From Candidatus Thorarchaeota archaeon SMTZ1-45 (GTDB lineage: Archaea; Asgardarchaeota; Thorarchaeia; Thorarchaeales; Thorarchaeaceae), in the NCBI GenBank assembly GCA_001563335.1, contig LRSL01000058.1, forward strand, positions 1 to 64,000: a stretch of DNA of 64,000 bases. The letters run 5' to 3'. Position numbers and translations under genes: made by a program. Under the pieces are notes generated by a model. It was not told the origin of the DNA. It did not search any database and saw only the letters and a program-made list of their open reading frames with translations. Every line of letters starts with the position of its first letter. The first letter of the stretch is position 1. Of the stretch, positions 1 to 11,000 are shown piece by piece.

Positions 1-1
1 A

Positions 2-289
2 AAGCGTGAAATAGAAAACACTACTGTCCCTACTAAAGGTAGTACCTCAATAATGAACTCCCTTTGGTTAACACATTATGGCTATAAAATCCTTGAAGCT
101 TTAGGAGTAGGATTACAACATTTTGGTACAGATATCGAAAAAGTGAAGATTAGCTTCGAGGATCTAGGATTCTCGTTAACGATTCGAGAAGTAGATTCAC
201 TGCAAAATTTGGATATTTCAGAAGCAGTCGAGGTTTCTTACAGCATGAGAAATTATGTTTACAATGAGATTGATAAAGCATACCTATAG
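2..289 (+). CDS. C-terminal part of an unrecognised protein, cut by the window edge
   Basis: The frame is open from base 2 through the ORF-track start at 53 to the stop at 287-289, so the real start probably lies before the window. I do not recognise the visible ~95 residues. They are mixed acidic and hydrophobic with no cysteine motif or membrane segment, and end in an acidic, probably helical stretch. The next gene follows after about 75 bases on the same strand. The methionine at base 53 could be a true start, but it has no ribosome-binding site. Confidence 0.45.
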   Translation, partial: KREIENTTVPTKGSTSIMNSLWLTHYGYKILEALGVGLQHFGTDIEKVKISFEDLGFSLTIREVDSLQNLDISEAVEVSYSMRNYVYNEIDKAYL

Positions 290-365
290 AAAAATAGCTT
301 TGTTACCTTCTTCGATACACTAAATTAGCCAATACCAAGATGTAACAAAGCCGGTGATGTGACAT

Positions 366-962
366 TTGGCCTCAATAAAACGTCGGCTTTATTTCAATGA
401 ACCAATAGTTCGTACAAAGGTCAATAGAGTTCGGTTTCCAAAAATATGTCCTGTATGTGGTAGCCCCGCCAATAAGACTACACGAATCTCTACTAACCCA
501 GGACGAAAAGTGTGGCTTCGTCCAAACTTTGACCCTTACTTTAATCACTGGGGAAAAAACCAACTCGCAAATGCAGAGAGTAAGAGCTTCATTGTGGATG
601 TGTGCGAAGATCATCTGGTGTCTGACAATGCTGAATTGAGAATGAGAGGACTCTCCTCCATCATCGCTTCTCTAGTCGCTGGTATTTCGATATTTGCCCT
701 AATCTATGCAGGTGCTGATTATTGGGCTAGAAGACCAGTAAGTCCATGGGTTTATTCCTATGTTTTAATACTTGCACTCTCGTTGTCTTTTGCATACATT
801 TCGTTCCGACCATCTGCATTAGAGGCATCATTCAGAATCATAGGTTTCGATTTCGAGTTGCAATATGTATGGTTTGCTTTGAGTAATCCTTCATACCGGG
901 ACCTGTTTCTGAAAGAGAATTCACATCATGCCGAACTTGTGACATGGATAGTCAAATTCTAA
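366..962 (+). CDS. Small membrane protein with N-terminal zinc-ribbon-like motif
   Basis: This 198-residue protein has a CPVCGSP motif near residue 28 and a CEDH motif near residue 78, which together could form a C2-CH zinc site. Two hydrophobic segments follow (about residues 95-115 and 125-148), so it is probably anchored in the membrane with the metal site in the cytoplasm. The start is a TTG; no ATG lies upstream in frame near the end of the preceding gene. It converges with the acyl-CoA synthetase gene, leaving only two bases between stops. I recognise no family and infer no function. Confidence 0.6.
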   Translation: MASIKRRLYFNEPIVRTKVNRVRFPKICPVCGSPANKTTRISTNPGRKVWLRPNFDPYFNHWGKNQLANAESKSFIVDVCEDHLVSDNAELRMRGLSSIIASLVAGISIFALIYAGADYWARRPVSPWVYSYVLILALSLSFAYISFRPSALEASFRIIGFDFELQYVWFALSNPSYRDLFLKENSHHAELVTWIVKF

Positions 963-964
963 TG

Positions 965-2401
965 TTAGGAGCTTCTCCTATCTCTATTTTCATAATAGTC
1001 ACATACTCGAGAAAGGGCACTCGCAGCTTCATTGATGTTTCTAAAAACTGGAAGTCCATGCTCGACAAAGATCTTCCAAGCATCAGCCCTTTGGACAGGG
1101 TATGCCACCTCAGGAATAACAATTAGAACTGGTTTGTTTTCTGTTTCAACAACCTTCCTTCCTGCTTTTGCCATAACCTTCCAATATTCTATTAACACAT
1201 CAGCTGCACCCATGATTGATGCTGCTTGATACATATTATGAACATCCGCTTCAATTATCAGTGAATCGAACATGGACTCTTCGCCAACAATACGGATTAC
1301 TTCAGAAGTGGTTTGATCTTGGTAGTAATCAGCCGCAAGATCTACGGGATTCCCTAGACCCGTTCCTACATCAAGAATCAATGGATCAAGTCTTTTGATT
1401 GTTTCTTCAGATGTCCTTGGAACATTCAGTCCTTTTTCTATACAAAGGTCAGTAAGAATTACACTTGTTCCTCCACTGATTGCTACTAGTCCTATATTTC
1501 TCGTCCTGGGTTTTGGACTTAAGGAGAAAATGCTCAGAGTTGCAATCAAATCTTCAACAGTGTCAACAGTCAAAACATTTGCCTGGCGAAATACAGCTTT
1601 CCATATTTCTTTGCTACCTGCGAGTGCACCAGTATGCGACGCGGCAGCTCGAGAACCTTCAGTGGATCTCCCACCCTTAAGTACTACAAGTGGTTTTCTT
1701 TCAGCCAAATTGATCATCGAGTCTAAAATCTTCTTGCCGTTCTTCACGCCTTCTAAATATGCTCCAACAGCTTTTGTGTCAATATCAGTATGAAAGTAGT
1801 CAAGAAGTTCTTGAGGTGTAATGTCCACTTGGTTTCCAAAACTGAAAACCTTACTAAAACCTACACCAGATTCTACACCTGCAGTGTATGTGGTTATTGC
1901 AACTCCCCCGGATTGAGATAGGAATCCTACATTACCTGAGAGTCTCTTGATTGTTGGCATAAATGCAAACCCTATCTTTGGGTACATTAGACCCATACAG
2001 TTCGGTCCAAATGCTCTCATTCCTGTTTCATCAAGTATGCCACGGAGCTCTTCTTCCCGCTGTTTTCCTTCCTCAGTTCCTAGTTCAGAGAATCCACTGG
2101 TGAATATCGTGACTCCTTTTGCTCCTTGCCTATGACATTCCCTCAAAGCCTCTGGGACTGCCTTATACGGGACTCGAATTATTGCATAGTCGATTTTCTC
2201 TGGGATGTCTTCGACACTTGTTAATATCTTATGACCCAGGACTTCGCCTCCACTTCTTGAAACAAACCATACTCTGAGGTCATGTTCCCATTGCAGCATT
2301 GAGTGTGCCCAATAATATCCCATGCTTGGAGATACACCAACTATAGCTACCGATCTGATATTGAGGATGTCAGATATCGAAGGTTTCATTGTCTGGGTCA
2401 T
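965..2401 (-). CDS. NDP-forming acyl-CoA synthetase, alpha-type (CoA-binding) subunit
   Basis: This looks like the alpha subunit of ADP-forming acetyl/acyl-CoA synthetase, which turns an acyl-CoA plus ADP and phosphate into acid, CoA and ATP. Residues ~10-130 form a CoA-binding Rossmann domain (SVAIVGVSPSMGYYWA). A succinyl-CoA-ligase-like domain follows, with GFLSQSGGVA near residue 160 and the SHTGALAG segment near residue 258 carrying the histidine that is phosphorylated in this family. At 478 residues it matches stand-alone alpha subunits; no ATP-grasp beta subunit is visible in the window, so it must be encoded elsewhere. It would fit downstream of 2-oxoacid ferredoxin oxidoreductases such as the IorAB pair in this window. 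Confidence 0.85.
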   Translation of the reverse strand: MTQTMKPSISDILNIRSVAIVGVSPSMGYYWAHSMLQWEHDLRVWFVSRSGGEVLGHKILTSVEDIPEKIDYAIIRVPYKAVPEALRECHRQGAKGVTIFTSGFSELGTEEGKQREEELRGILDETGMRAFGPNCMGLMYPKIGFAFMPTIKRLSGNVGFLSQSGGVAITTYTAGVESGVGFSKVFSFGNQVDITPQELLDYFHTDIDTKAVGAYLEGVKNGKKILDSMINLAERKPLVVLKGGRSTEGSRAAASHTGALAGSKEIWKAVFRQANVLTVDTVEDLIATLSIFSLSPKPRTRNIGLVAISGGTSVILTDLCIEKGLNVPRTSEETIKRLDPLILDVGTGLGNPVDLAADYYQDQTTSEVIRIVGEESMFDSLIIEADVHNMYQAASIMGAADVLIEYWKVMAKAGRKVVETENKPVLIVIPEVAYPVQRADAWKIFVEHGLPVFRNINEAASALSRVCDYYENRDRRSS

Positions 2402-2502
2402 TTAGATATCTCCAGTGAGGGTCGAGGGAATCCGCCTCCGATTTAAGAATACCTGAAAGGCACCATATCACGAAAGATGTGAAAAATGATTGGTGAGGAG
2501 AA

Positions 2503-2616
2503 TGCGTCGGTCGTTGTTGGGGATCGATGCATCATTACGCCAGCCTGCGGATACCAGCGCGACAACCAGAGACGGTTTCTCGAGGATAACCGACAATATT
2601 TCTCATGACCGACGCA
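2503..2616. ncRNA. Candidate structured RNA or dyad element in intergenic gap
   Basis: The 297-base gap between the acyl-CoA synthetase and protease genes holds a locally GC-rich stretch closed by a perfect 10-base inverted repeat, TGCGTCGGTC at 2503-2512 and GACCGACGCA at 2607-2616. Inside, GTTGT (2513-2517) can pair with ACAAC (2562-2566), and CGGTT (2573-2577) with AACCG (2588-2592), giving a three-way-junction-like fold. I do not recognise a known RNA: it lacks 5S rRNA, tRNA T-loop, SRP and RNase P signatures. Strand is undetermined. It could instead be a protein-binding dyad. The 74-residue ORF on the minus strand here looks spurious. Confidence 0.3.
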
Positions 2617-2660
2617 CATGTATATCAAACTCATAGTAGTTAATATAATATGTGCGTATA

Positions 2661-2671
2661 TATTCATATAG
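2661..2671 (+). promoter_or_regulatory. TATA-box-like promoter of the metzincin gene
   Basis: TATTCATATAG occurs here and again, identically, at 4961-4971 before the first giant surface protein. In both cases it lies 77-80 bases before the preferred ATG, so with archaeal spacing of about 26 bases to the transcription start both mRNAs would carry leaders of roughly 45-50 bases with a Shine-Dalgarno sequence. The shared 11-mer suggests a common basal promoter. Confidence 0.5.
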
Positions 2672-2740
2672 CACTAAATTAGAAAACTGCGCGGTTACAT
2701 GAACCAGCTTGTTAATATGATAAAACATCGGAGGGAGGAT

Positions 2741-4882
2741 ATGCGTCGCGCTCTTGTCTTATGCATTGCCTTTCTTCTTATAATGTACGCAAAGTTTGAT
2801 GGCAACCAGCTTGTGACGCAGAGCACTGAAACTCATCTTCCCAGTCAAGATTATCTACCAGTTGAGAGGAATTGGTCAGCTAACATTATAGTTGTTGGAT
2901 ATAATCCCACCCTAATTGATGAGCTAATTCTTCTTCAAGGATTACCCACAGCTAGGTACTACACAACAGAAGATGTTGAAATCACTTACAATATCGACTA
3001 TGAGATTTACTTCGCAGACAAAAGCTATGTTGATGACCTTCGTCAAGTGATGCTTGATAATTCAAACAATGGAACTGGAACAGGAACTAGGCTTGATGAA
3101 AGCGCACTCATCTATCAAAAAGCTCACTTAGATGAACCTCAAAGGATATTCTACCCAAGAGATGGTCGTGTTATTGATGGGTATGCTGTTGAAGATTGGC
3201 TGGAAGAGAATCCTTTTGTAGCTCCTCCCAGCCTAGGTTATACTCTCTACCTTGTGAACTTCTCTGAGTTTGATCGTGCGGATCACAGTCTCGAACACTG
3301 GTATGATTACCATCCAGAGGACCCAGACACCGGAGAAGAACAGGATTGGTTTCGCTTAGAATGGGATAATCCTCTCAATCCAGATGTTACAATGGACTAT
3401 CCATTCTTTGGTGGACGGTATAACACCTATCTTGTCGACCCCAGCGCACACCATTGGTATCTGAAGTGGTGCAGGATTTGGTGGAGTGAAGAAATTGGTA
3501 CAGATCGTGACTTTTGGACTCAAGACCTAGAGGACAAAGTAGGAACTCTGAACCTCTCAGCTCCAGCAGGTGTTGCTTCTCTCAATGTGTATTTGAGAGA
3601 TTGTATTTGGGATCCAATAACACAACTCTTCTTCCCTTATCAACATCAGCCCGCAAGTTATGTCAACTCTGGAACTCTGAAAGCGCTCATTTTTTGTATG
3701 GATGTCGCAAATGGAACATCTGTTGAAAGTCTTGAATGGGTCACTGATGCGGACATGCAGAAAGCCCATCTTGAGGAGCTCTATCCATTCATTCAGTGGG
3801 ATGTCGATGTTGAGTACCTCGATATCGACGAAGAAACTGTATGGAATAATTTGTTTTGGACCTATGCCACTGTGGAACCTGATGGGACTACAGTCGTAGA
3901 TGGTGGTGCCATGTTTAGTGCGATCTATAATATCATGAAACCTCTGTTTGTTGCTGATGATGAGAACATCAATGTATTCGGAGTAGTATTCATCAAGAAA
4001 CAAATGGAGATGCATGTGTATGGCCGTACCTATACAGGACTTGGCGGTAGTGGGCAAACAGTCATTTGGAAATCGTGGGAACGATACTATCGCCCTGATG
4101 GTGTGACACCAAAAGATGGGATATCCGCAGTGCAACTCCATGAAACTATGCATGCAATTGGATTTCATCACACTTGGCAGCATGAGTATTACTCAAGCGA
4201 TTTCTCATGGGGTCCAATGGGTTACTTTGCGTACCATAATGGCACTTCCACATTTGATAAGAATTGGGTCCAAGGAACATACTTGGACCAAATGGAAGCT
4301 ACTCTCTGGAATGAATTGCTTACTAGACCACAAACCGAGTATGATAGACCTGAAACTGAACTTGCTGAACAACTTGCAAATGGCGCTTTTAGTAGAGCAC
4401 GAGATTTCTATAATGAGATGGAGTGGATGGCTGCATATGAAGCACTTATAGATGCAAGAGATTGGATAAAACGTGTGTATTCTTCGATAGAGGATGCAAC
4501 ACCTCCAGTAATCCATGCTTGGGGAACAATTCCTCACGAGATTGGTTCTGACGAGTTCCTCGTCTGGGCTCATGTGACTGATGAAAATTCTGGTCTGGAA
4601 AATGTGACACTCCATGTTCAGATTGATGAAGGAATCATCCAATCATTTCCAATGTCACTAGAAGGCGCGAATTGGACAGTTCAAGTGCCTGCATCTGGAC
4701 CATACACAAATCTTTCAATATGGATCATAGCGTGGGATTGGGGCATGAACATGGCGAGAGGGAATACTATCTCTCAAGTACAAGCTCCTCTCGATTGGTT
4801 GTTTCCATTAACCGTCACAGTAAGCACAGCGGCCTTAGTTATTGTGATTGGAGTTTATGTGCTGCGGCAAAAGAGTAGATAA
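2741..4882 (+). CDS. Membrane-anchored metzincin-type zinc metalloprotease
   Basis: The protein carries a perfect metzincin motif, HETMHAIGFHH (HExxHxxGxxH), near residue 475 of the track ORF; three histidines would bind zinc and the glutamate would act in catalysis. FSWGPMGYF, about 20 residues later, is a plausible Met-turn. A hydrophobic N-terminal segment (ALVLCIAFLLIMYA) and a C-terminal helix (PLTVTVSTAALVIVIGVYVL) followed by RQKSR place the bulk outside the cell, tethered by the C-terminus. An Ig-like module (~590-680) precedes the final helix. The track starts at 2699, but I prefer ATG 2741 because GGAGGGAGG lies directly upstream and its distance from the TATA box matches the next gene. 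Its position before two giant surface proteins suggests a role in processing surface proteins, which is inference. Confidence 0.75.
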   Translation: MRRALVLCIAFLLIMYAKFDGNQLVTQSTETHLPSQDYLPVERNWSANIIVVGYNPTLIDELILLQGLPTARYYTTEDVEITYNIDYEIYFADKSYVDDLRQVMLDNSNNGTGTGTRLDESALIYQKAHLDEPQRIFYPRDGRVIDGYAVEDWLEENPFVAPPSLGYTLYLVNFSEFDRADHSLEHWYDYHPEDPDTGEEQDWFRLEWDNPLNPDVTMDYPFFGGRYNTYLVDPSAHHWYLKWCRIWWSEEIGTDRDFWTQDLEDKVGTLNLSAPAGVASLNVYLRDCIWDPITQLFFPYQHQPASYVNSGTLKALIFCMDVANGTSVESLEWVTDADMQKAHLEELYPFIQWDVDVEYLDIDEETVWNNLFWTYATVEPDGTTVVDGGAMFSAIYNIMKPLFVADDENINVFGVVFIKKQMEMHVYGRTYTGLGGSGQTVIWKSWERYYRPDGVTPKDGISAVQLHETMHAIGFHHTWQHEYYSSDFSWGPMGYFAYHNGTSTFDKNWVQGTYLDQMEATLWNELLTRPQTEYDRPETELAEQLANGAFSRARDFYNEMEWMAAYEALIDARDWIKRVYSSIEDATPPVIHAWGTIPHEIGSDEFLVWAHVTDENSGLENVTLHVQIDEGIIQSFPMSLEGANWTVQVPASGPYTNLSIWIIAWDWGMNMARGNTISQVQAPLDWLFPLTVTVSTAALVIVIGVYVLRQKSR

Positions 4883-4888
4883 TCGATC

Positions 4889-4907
4889 TCTCTCAATTGG
4901 TGAGAGA
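4889..4907 (+). terminator. Hairpin after the metzincin gene
   Basis: TCTCTCA (4889-4895) and TGAGAGA (4901-4907) form a 7-base-pair stem with a 5-base loop, starting 6 bases after the protease stop codon. It may mark the 3' end of that transcript. No long T-run follows, so the terminator role is tentative. Confidence 0.35.
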
Positions 4908-4960
4908 AATCATTCGCTGTCGAAATTTCGAAAGACTTGACGATTTCTATGTGCTACATC

Positions 4961-4971
4961 TATTCATATAG
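4961..4971 (+). promoter_or_regulatory. TATA-box-like promoter of the giant surface protein operon
   Basis: TATTCATATAG is identical to the element at 2661-2671 and lies 77 bases before ATG 5038. The palindrome CGAAATTTCG lies about 30-40 bases upstream at 4921-4930. AGGAG at 5025-5029, eight bases before the ATG, is the ribosome-binding site. The second giant gene overlaps the first by ATGA, so both probably depend on this promoter. Confidence 0.45.
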
Positions 4972-5037
4972 ACCTAATCTACTAATCAACTAACCAGTCG
5001 ACTTGGTCGAGTTCATACTCATCTAGGAGATTTTAGT

Positions 5038-8000
5038 ATGAAATTAAAGAAGAACTTGAGTCTATTTTTGGTATTGACATCACTCATCTTGAGTTTTGGT
5101 GCGATTGGAGTAAATAACAACATACACCAATCAATTACTCCGAGTTCAGAACTGATTGATATTGGTGATGGTCAATATATTGAAGTGGGCCCAGATGAAG
5201 TTCTTGAAACTATTTCTCTCTCTGAAGTACCAACAAATCTCCAAGGTGAAGGTTCTCCATTAGTTATATCAGAGTATGGACAACGTACCAATCATTTCGA
5301 TAACCTTGAGCTAGCATATTATCCCACAAATACGACAACAACGCAGATGGTTTCGGTACCGTTAGGTCCTCTATGGGAAGGTACTGACATGTTTGTCAAT
5401 GTGAGTGACCTTCAAGAGAATCGGACATACCTGACGAATCCTGGTTTCGATTCAACAGCGGATTGGACGCTAGGTACTGATGATGTTGGCACCTATACAA
5501 ATCCGATGTCTTCAACAATAACTGGCGGTTATGTCAGCTTCCAAATGGAAGGGGTTTTGTCAGGCGGTTACTATCGTCATGATCTTGGTGATAGACAATA
5601 TGCTGAACAGACCATCAATACTAATCGTGGAGAAGTCACATGGGTCGGTGTATCACTCGACTACTGGGTCGATGATGCTTGGGGTGGTTTGCCCATAGGA
5701 TTTTGGGAGCTTTATGCTCAAGTTGGCCATGATGATGATGTGGATAATCATCTATGGCACATGCAGTTCAGCGATGTCCTCGCACAAGTGACTTGGTACT
5801 CCACTGGATTAATCGAAGCTGATCCATCATTAATCACTTCTTCAAGTTTCATCCTCCAAATTGGTATGAGAACAACTCGATCATTCGGAAGCAATCCCCA
5901 ACTCTACCCTGAGGTCAGAATGGATAATGTTAGGATTTTCATAAAATCACGTGTCCAACCAAGTCAAGTCAATTTGGAAATGAATGGACTGCCTGTTTCA
6001 AACATCACAGATGGGTTCAGTTGGCTATGGAGTTTAGGATCAGTTCAAGAATCAGCAGTCATTCCGTGGAGTGGAAGTGCAGTCAACGCTACTTTCAGTT
6101 GGACTCCTACTCCAGTTAATCCCAATCCTAACTTCGATATTCGTGTTACATTTTCTGTTGACATGACAGTCTATGCCCGAAAGGTAGGGCAATCCTCTCT
6201 ATATGAGGCGGATGTACAAAGTTTTGGGACTCACTATTCTGTATCCAATTCTAGTCAGGTACAATGGCTAACCTACTACTATGTAGCAGTTCCAAATGGA
6301 TATTCCAATTTCTTCTATTTCAATGCAAGCAAATCAGACACGCTTGTTATTGATATGGTTTCTCAACCTCGTTTTCCGAGTGTCAACTTTCCATATTGGT
6401 CAACTACTGCAACAACACTGAACATATCTGTTTACGAGGGTGTTGTTGGGACATACCAGAACGGATTTTGGAAGATTACTGGACATTCAGGAAATATTAT
6501 CCAAGACCTGCGAATGTCAAGTGGAGCTGCTTGGGTTACAACTAATACTTATCAAGCAAATGACAATGTTCGTTTTAGAGCATATCTTGATTCAGTTTAT
6601 GATGGAGCTACTGTATCATTCAAAGTATATGATACAATGGGTACACTCTGGGCTACGTTGAGCGCAGGAGTTTCGTCTGGAATCGCTGAAACAACTGATT
6701 TGACTCTTGATCCTTACTTGGCGGAGGTTGGAGGGTGGCAAGTTCAAGCATTTGTCAATGATTCTATCTCCGGATCTCCTGTTGAAAATATTGGATATTA
6801 TTCACGATCTTTCTCGATTGAACATGGATCTGACATGTATATTGCATATCCAAGGCAATCCATTTTCACATGGGAAAGAAACCTTACATACGGCCAAGAT
6901 ATGCTACTTCAAATTGGCGTGAACGATTCTGATAACGGTTTCCTATTGCCAGGAGGTTCTGCGACTTATAACTGGACCACAGGAACACATCCTCTGAACG
7001 ATATGGGTACAGGTGAATATAGTGTAGTCCTTAATACTGCAGATCTTGGACTTCCAGGTCGGTATGTGATAAGCCTAACTTGGAGTAAATCCTACTATGA
7101 CTCACTTCAACGCTACTTTGTTATCAACGTCGTTGAGGAAACTACACTACAATCTGCAAGTGCTCCAGGAGTTCAGGTGCCCCGTGGTGACGATGCCTTA
7201 CTAGAACTATTCTTTGCAGATTCAGAAGGCTCTGGGATTGATAACGCAGTTCTGTTTTGTAATTGGACTGATTCATCTTATTCTATAGATCCAGTAATTG
7301 GAGAACCTGGCAATTATTCTCTTTCGATAACCACGAATAATTCGAATCTTGGTACATATGCGATTGTTGTGACCGCCCAGAAAGACTACTATACTACATC
7401 ACAAGTTCTTCTTTTCGTGGAGGTCCGCCAGATTTTCACATCTGTTTCTGTTTCACAGAGTATCCTCGCCTTACCCGTTGGATATGAAGAAACTATTACT
7501 CTGACGTATTGGGATACCGATCATGACCTCCCAATATCTGGTGCTGAGAGTTCAATATCGTGCAACTGGTCAGATTACACTGTCGTGGAGAGCTCCCCAG
7601 GCGAGTATGATATTACCTTTAGCTCTCTTGATTCAGACCCTATTCAAGATTACACAGTTGTTTTTGATGTAAGTCGTTTTGCGTACCAGAATCACACTTT
7701 TGACATTGGTATTAACATCATAACCCATCTGACATCATTCTCATTAGATAACCCTATAGAACCTACTCCATATACAGGTCAGATCACAATCTATGTTCTC
7801 TATTATGATATCACAACCTCTTCTGGGATTGTGGGAAGTGATGTCCTAATCTACGCAGAAGCTGCTGGTGTACCATCTCTCCAATTCACTGTAGTCAATG
7901 GAACAACACAAGGTCAATACATCATAAGAATTAGAGCAGATCAATGGGGTTCAATTGGCTGGAAGGATATCACCATCTTCGCAAATTGGACTGGATCACA

Positions 8001-11000
8001 ACCAAAACACGACAATAAGGTACTCCAAGTACGAGCTAGGGTCGCAGGAAGTCCAACAGATTTGTATATTGGTACAAATCCAATTGCAACACCCTATGGA
8101 GAGAATATAACATTCTCTGTTGTATACTGGGATGTTAGTAATAGCACTGGAGTTTCAAATAGTACAGGTGCTTACCCATTCAATGTTTTCTTGTTTGTAG
8201 AAGTTAAAACACCCGGTCAAACCTTAACACAAGACCTAATGGTAATTACTGAACTAGGAAATGGTGAATACCAGATTACCTTTGATACAGACTATCTAAG
8301 TGGTTTAATTGGATGCCAGCTTCGGATTTATGCAAATTGGACTAGCGGCCAGCTTCCTTTGTATGAAAACAGAACACTAGCAATCATAGTGTATACTCGG
8401 TATCGACAGACAAGTGTTCTATGGAATCCCTTGCCAACTACGCCATATGGTGATAGTGTAAATCTGACATTTTCTTACATGGATGTACTATCAGGTATGC
8501 GAATCCCTGATGATGCAAAATTGAACTATCAAGTCCAAGAGGCAGGACTTGTCTTGAGTGCGATTTACTTGAGTGGTAGTCAACAGTTTGTACTCACACT
8601 TGATACAACATGGTGGAATAATGTTGGCACATTCACATTTCATCTAGATGTTACATGGTCAGGATCTCCATTCTATCAAAACAGAACTAACATCCCGATT
8701 TCAATTACAATTCGCAATAGATACACTACTCTTGAACACGGTCCCTATACTTCAATTCAATATGGTAACAATTTAACACTCATCTTCACATATAGAGACC
8801 TCGATGGACAATCATTGTTGAACACTGGATCACTTACGCTTGATCCATCACTACTGGGTTATTATAGTGTAGTGAATAATTTTGATGGAACATATAAGGT
8901 AACACTCAATACGACTGCATTTCCATCTCTCGGTATTTTTACAGTAAATGTCACTATTACATATACAGGTTTCAATTACTGCTATGATGCAAACGATTTC
9001 TTCTATCTGACGCTAATTCAAAGAAGAACACAATTGACTAGCGAAACTCCAGACCTAGCTATATTTCTAGAAGAAGCGGTGATAATAGTATCATATATTG
9101 ATGATAATACATATGCAGCAATTCTTGGTGCGACAGTAACCGCGACCTGCATGAATGCAACACTTCAGCTTGGAGTCAACTATTGGGTCGATGCTCTTCC
9201 AAGTGGGGACTATCGAATCAGAATCTCAACACTTGCTCTTGGTAACTTTGGTCAATATACTATCACTATTTCTGCTAGTAAGGCTGGATCACCATTTTAT
9301 AGAAGCAGAGTGCTAGATGTTTCAATTGATGTCGTTAGAAGGTATGCGACTATTTCAGTTACTCGTTCCCCATTGACTACACCGTTCCTTGAGAATGTTG
9401 AATTCCAAGTGACCGCAATCGATGATGTCAACGGTACCAGAATACCTCTTTCTAAGTCAGTACTCATTATAACACATGGAGGAGGCACACTCATACTAGA
9501 TTCTGAGTACACACTCACAGGTCAGAATGGCTTCTATCTGATATCCTTCAACTCGACACTACTGACTTCTCAATTAGAAGATGCCTATCCAATCAACATC
9601 CTCTTCTATTGGGGTGACTCAGCGCCTTATTATGAAAATTCAACCGCTTCTACTGAAGTCACAATTTCAACAAGATTCACTCAAGCATCGGTCCTATCAA
9701 CTCCTCCTGCATATTACTTCTTCAATATCAGTACTCTAATCTATTATAGCGATTATCTGACTGGAAATGGGATTCCTGGAGCCGATATCTCGGTTGATTG
9801 TGCTAACTCTACAAGTTTCACAAATTGGATAGTTGATCAAGGAGATGGAACATATCAGATTCTTGTTGATACAACGACACTCACTGGACTAGGGAAGTAT
9901 TTCTTTACTGTGAATTTGACTTGGTATGGAACTCCATTCTACACAAATGTGACTAACTTGAATTTTGCAGTGGTAGTCAATTCTGTATCTACTACACTTA
10001 GCTTTACACTTCCACAGGGAGTAACCTATTACTTGGGTGATGATATTCATGCGAATATCACCTTTACCGCAATTGAGTTTGGTGTTGGGATTTCAGGTGC
10101 AAATGTCACAAGTAATTGGAATATCACCTATCCAACAATCGCCACAATCACCGAGATAGATATTGGCGTTTATGAAATGATTATCCAGACTTCAGGAATG
10201 GATGCTGGCCTATATTCGTTTTCAATTTCTGCTTCAAAATATCTACATCAAAATCAATCCATACTGGCTGATATCCTATTGGCTGCGATACCTGTTCAGA
10301 TAGAACTCTTTTTCAATCCAACAAATCCACTTTGGGGTAATGCTATTGATTTTCAAGCAAATGTCACTGATGCAAGAAATGGGAATCCAATTTCTGGAGC
10401 ATTCGTCAATCTTACAATATCCTCAATAACCGTGAATATGACACCAGGTGCACCAGGAATATACACTTGCACTATACAGAGTTGGCAGATAGGCGCAGGA
10501 GAGCACACGATTCGAGTGGTTTCGGTTCTTCTTAATTATGAGAGTAGACAAAGAGATTTCCAAATACGTATTGATAAGATCTCATCAAAGATTTCAGGCT
10601 CCCTTGATCCGCTTACTACTGTTAATGGATTAGCAGTCACAATAGAAGTGGATTATCTTGACTACGCAAACAGTTCTGTAATCGAAGATGGTCTTGTTAC
10701 CTATAGCTGGATTGGTGGTTCAGGCCAGATTGTTTGGTCTGTCATTGATGACAAATATGTAGTGCAGTTTGTTGTTTCAGGAGTTCCAGTAGGGACTCAC
10801 CAAATCCTCATTCAAGCATCATCTGATAACTACAAGAGTATAAGCATGCAACTAACAATTGAGATTACTGAACTTTCCACAAGTCTGATTGCTATCTCCG
10901 AATTCATTGTTACAGTAAACTATCGGGACATAGCAAACATTACAGTATATCTTAACAACACTGATCTGAATACACCAGTGACTGGAGCATTACTATCATA

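Noticed and set aside
2503-2616. 5S rRNA or tRNA
   Set aside because: Size and three-way fold resemble 5S rRNA, but the conserved CCCATCCCGAAC loop and tRNA T-loop are absent.
2443-2667. 74-residue ORF on the minus strand
   Set aside because: It overlaps the inverted-repeat element and promoter of the metzincin gene; composition (many R, S, H, Y) looks like a chance frame.
3557-4642. Long minus-strand ORFs inside the metzincin gene
   Set aside because: They are antisense shadows; the plus-strand frame has a complete protease motif and membrane anchors.
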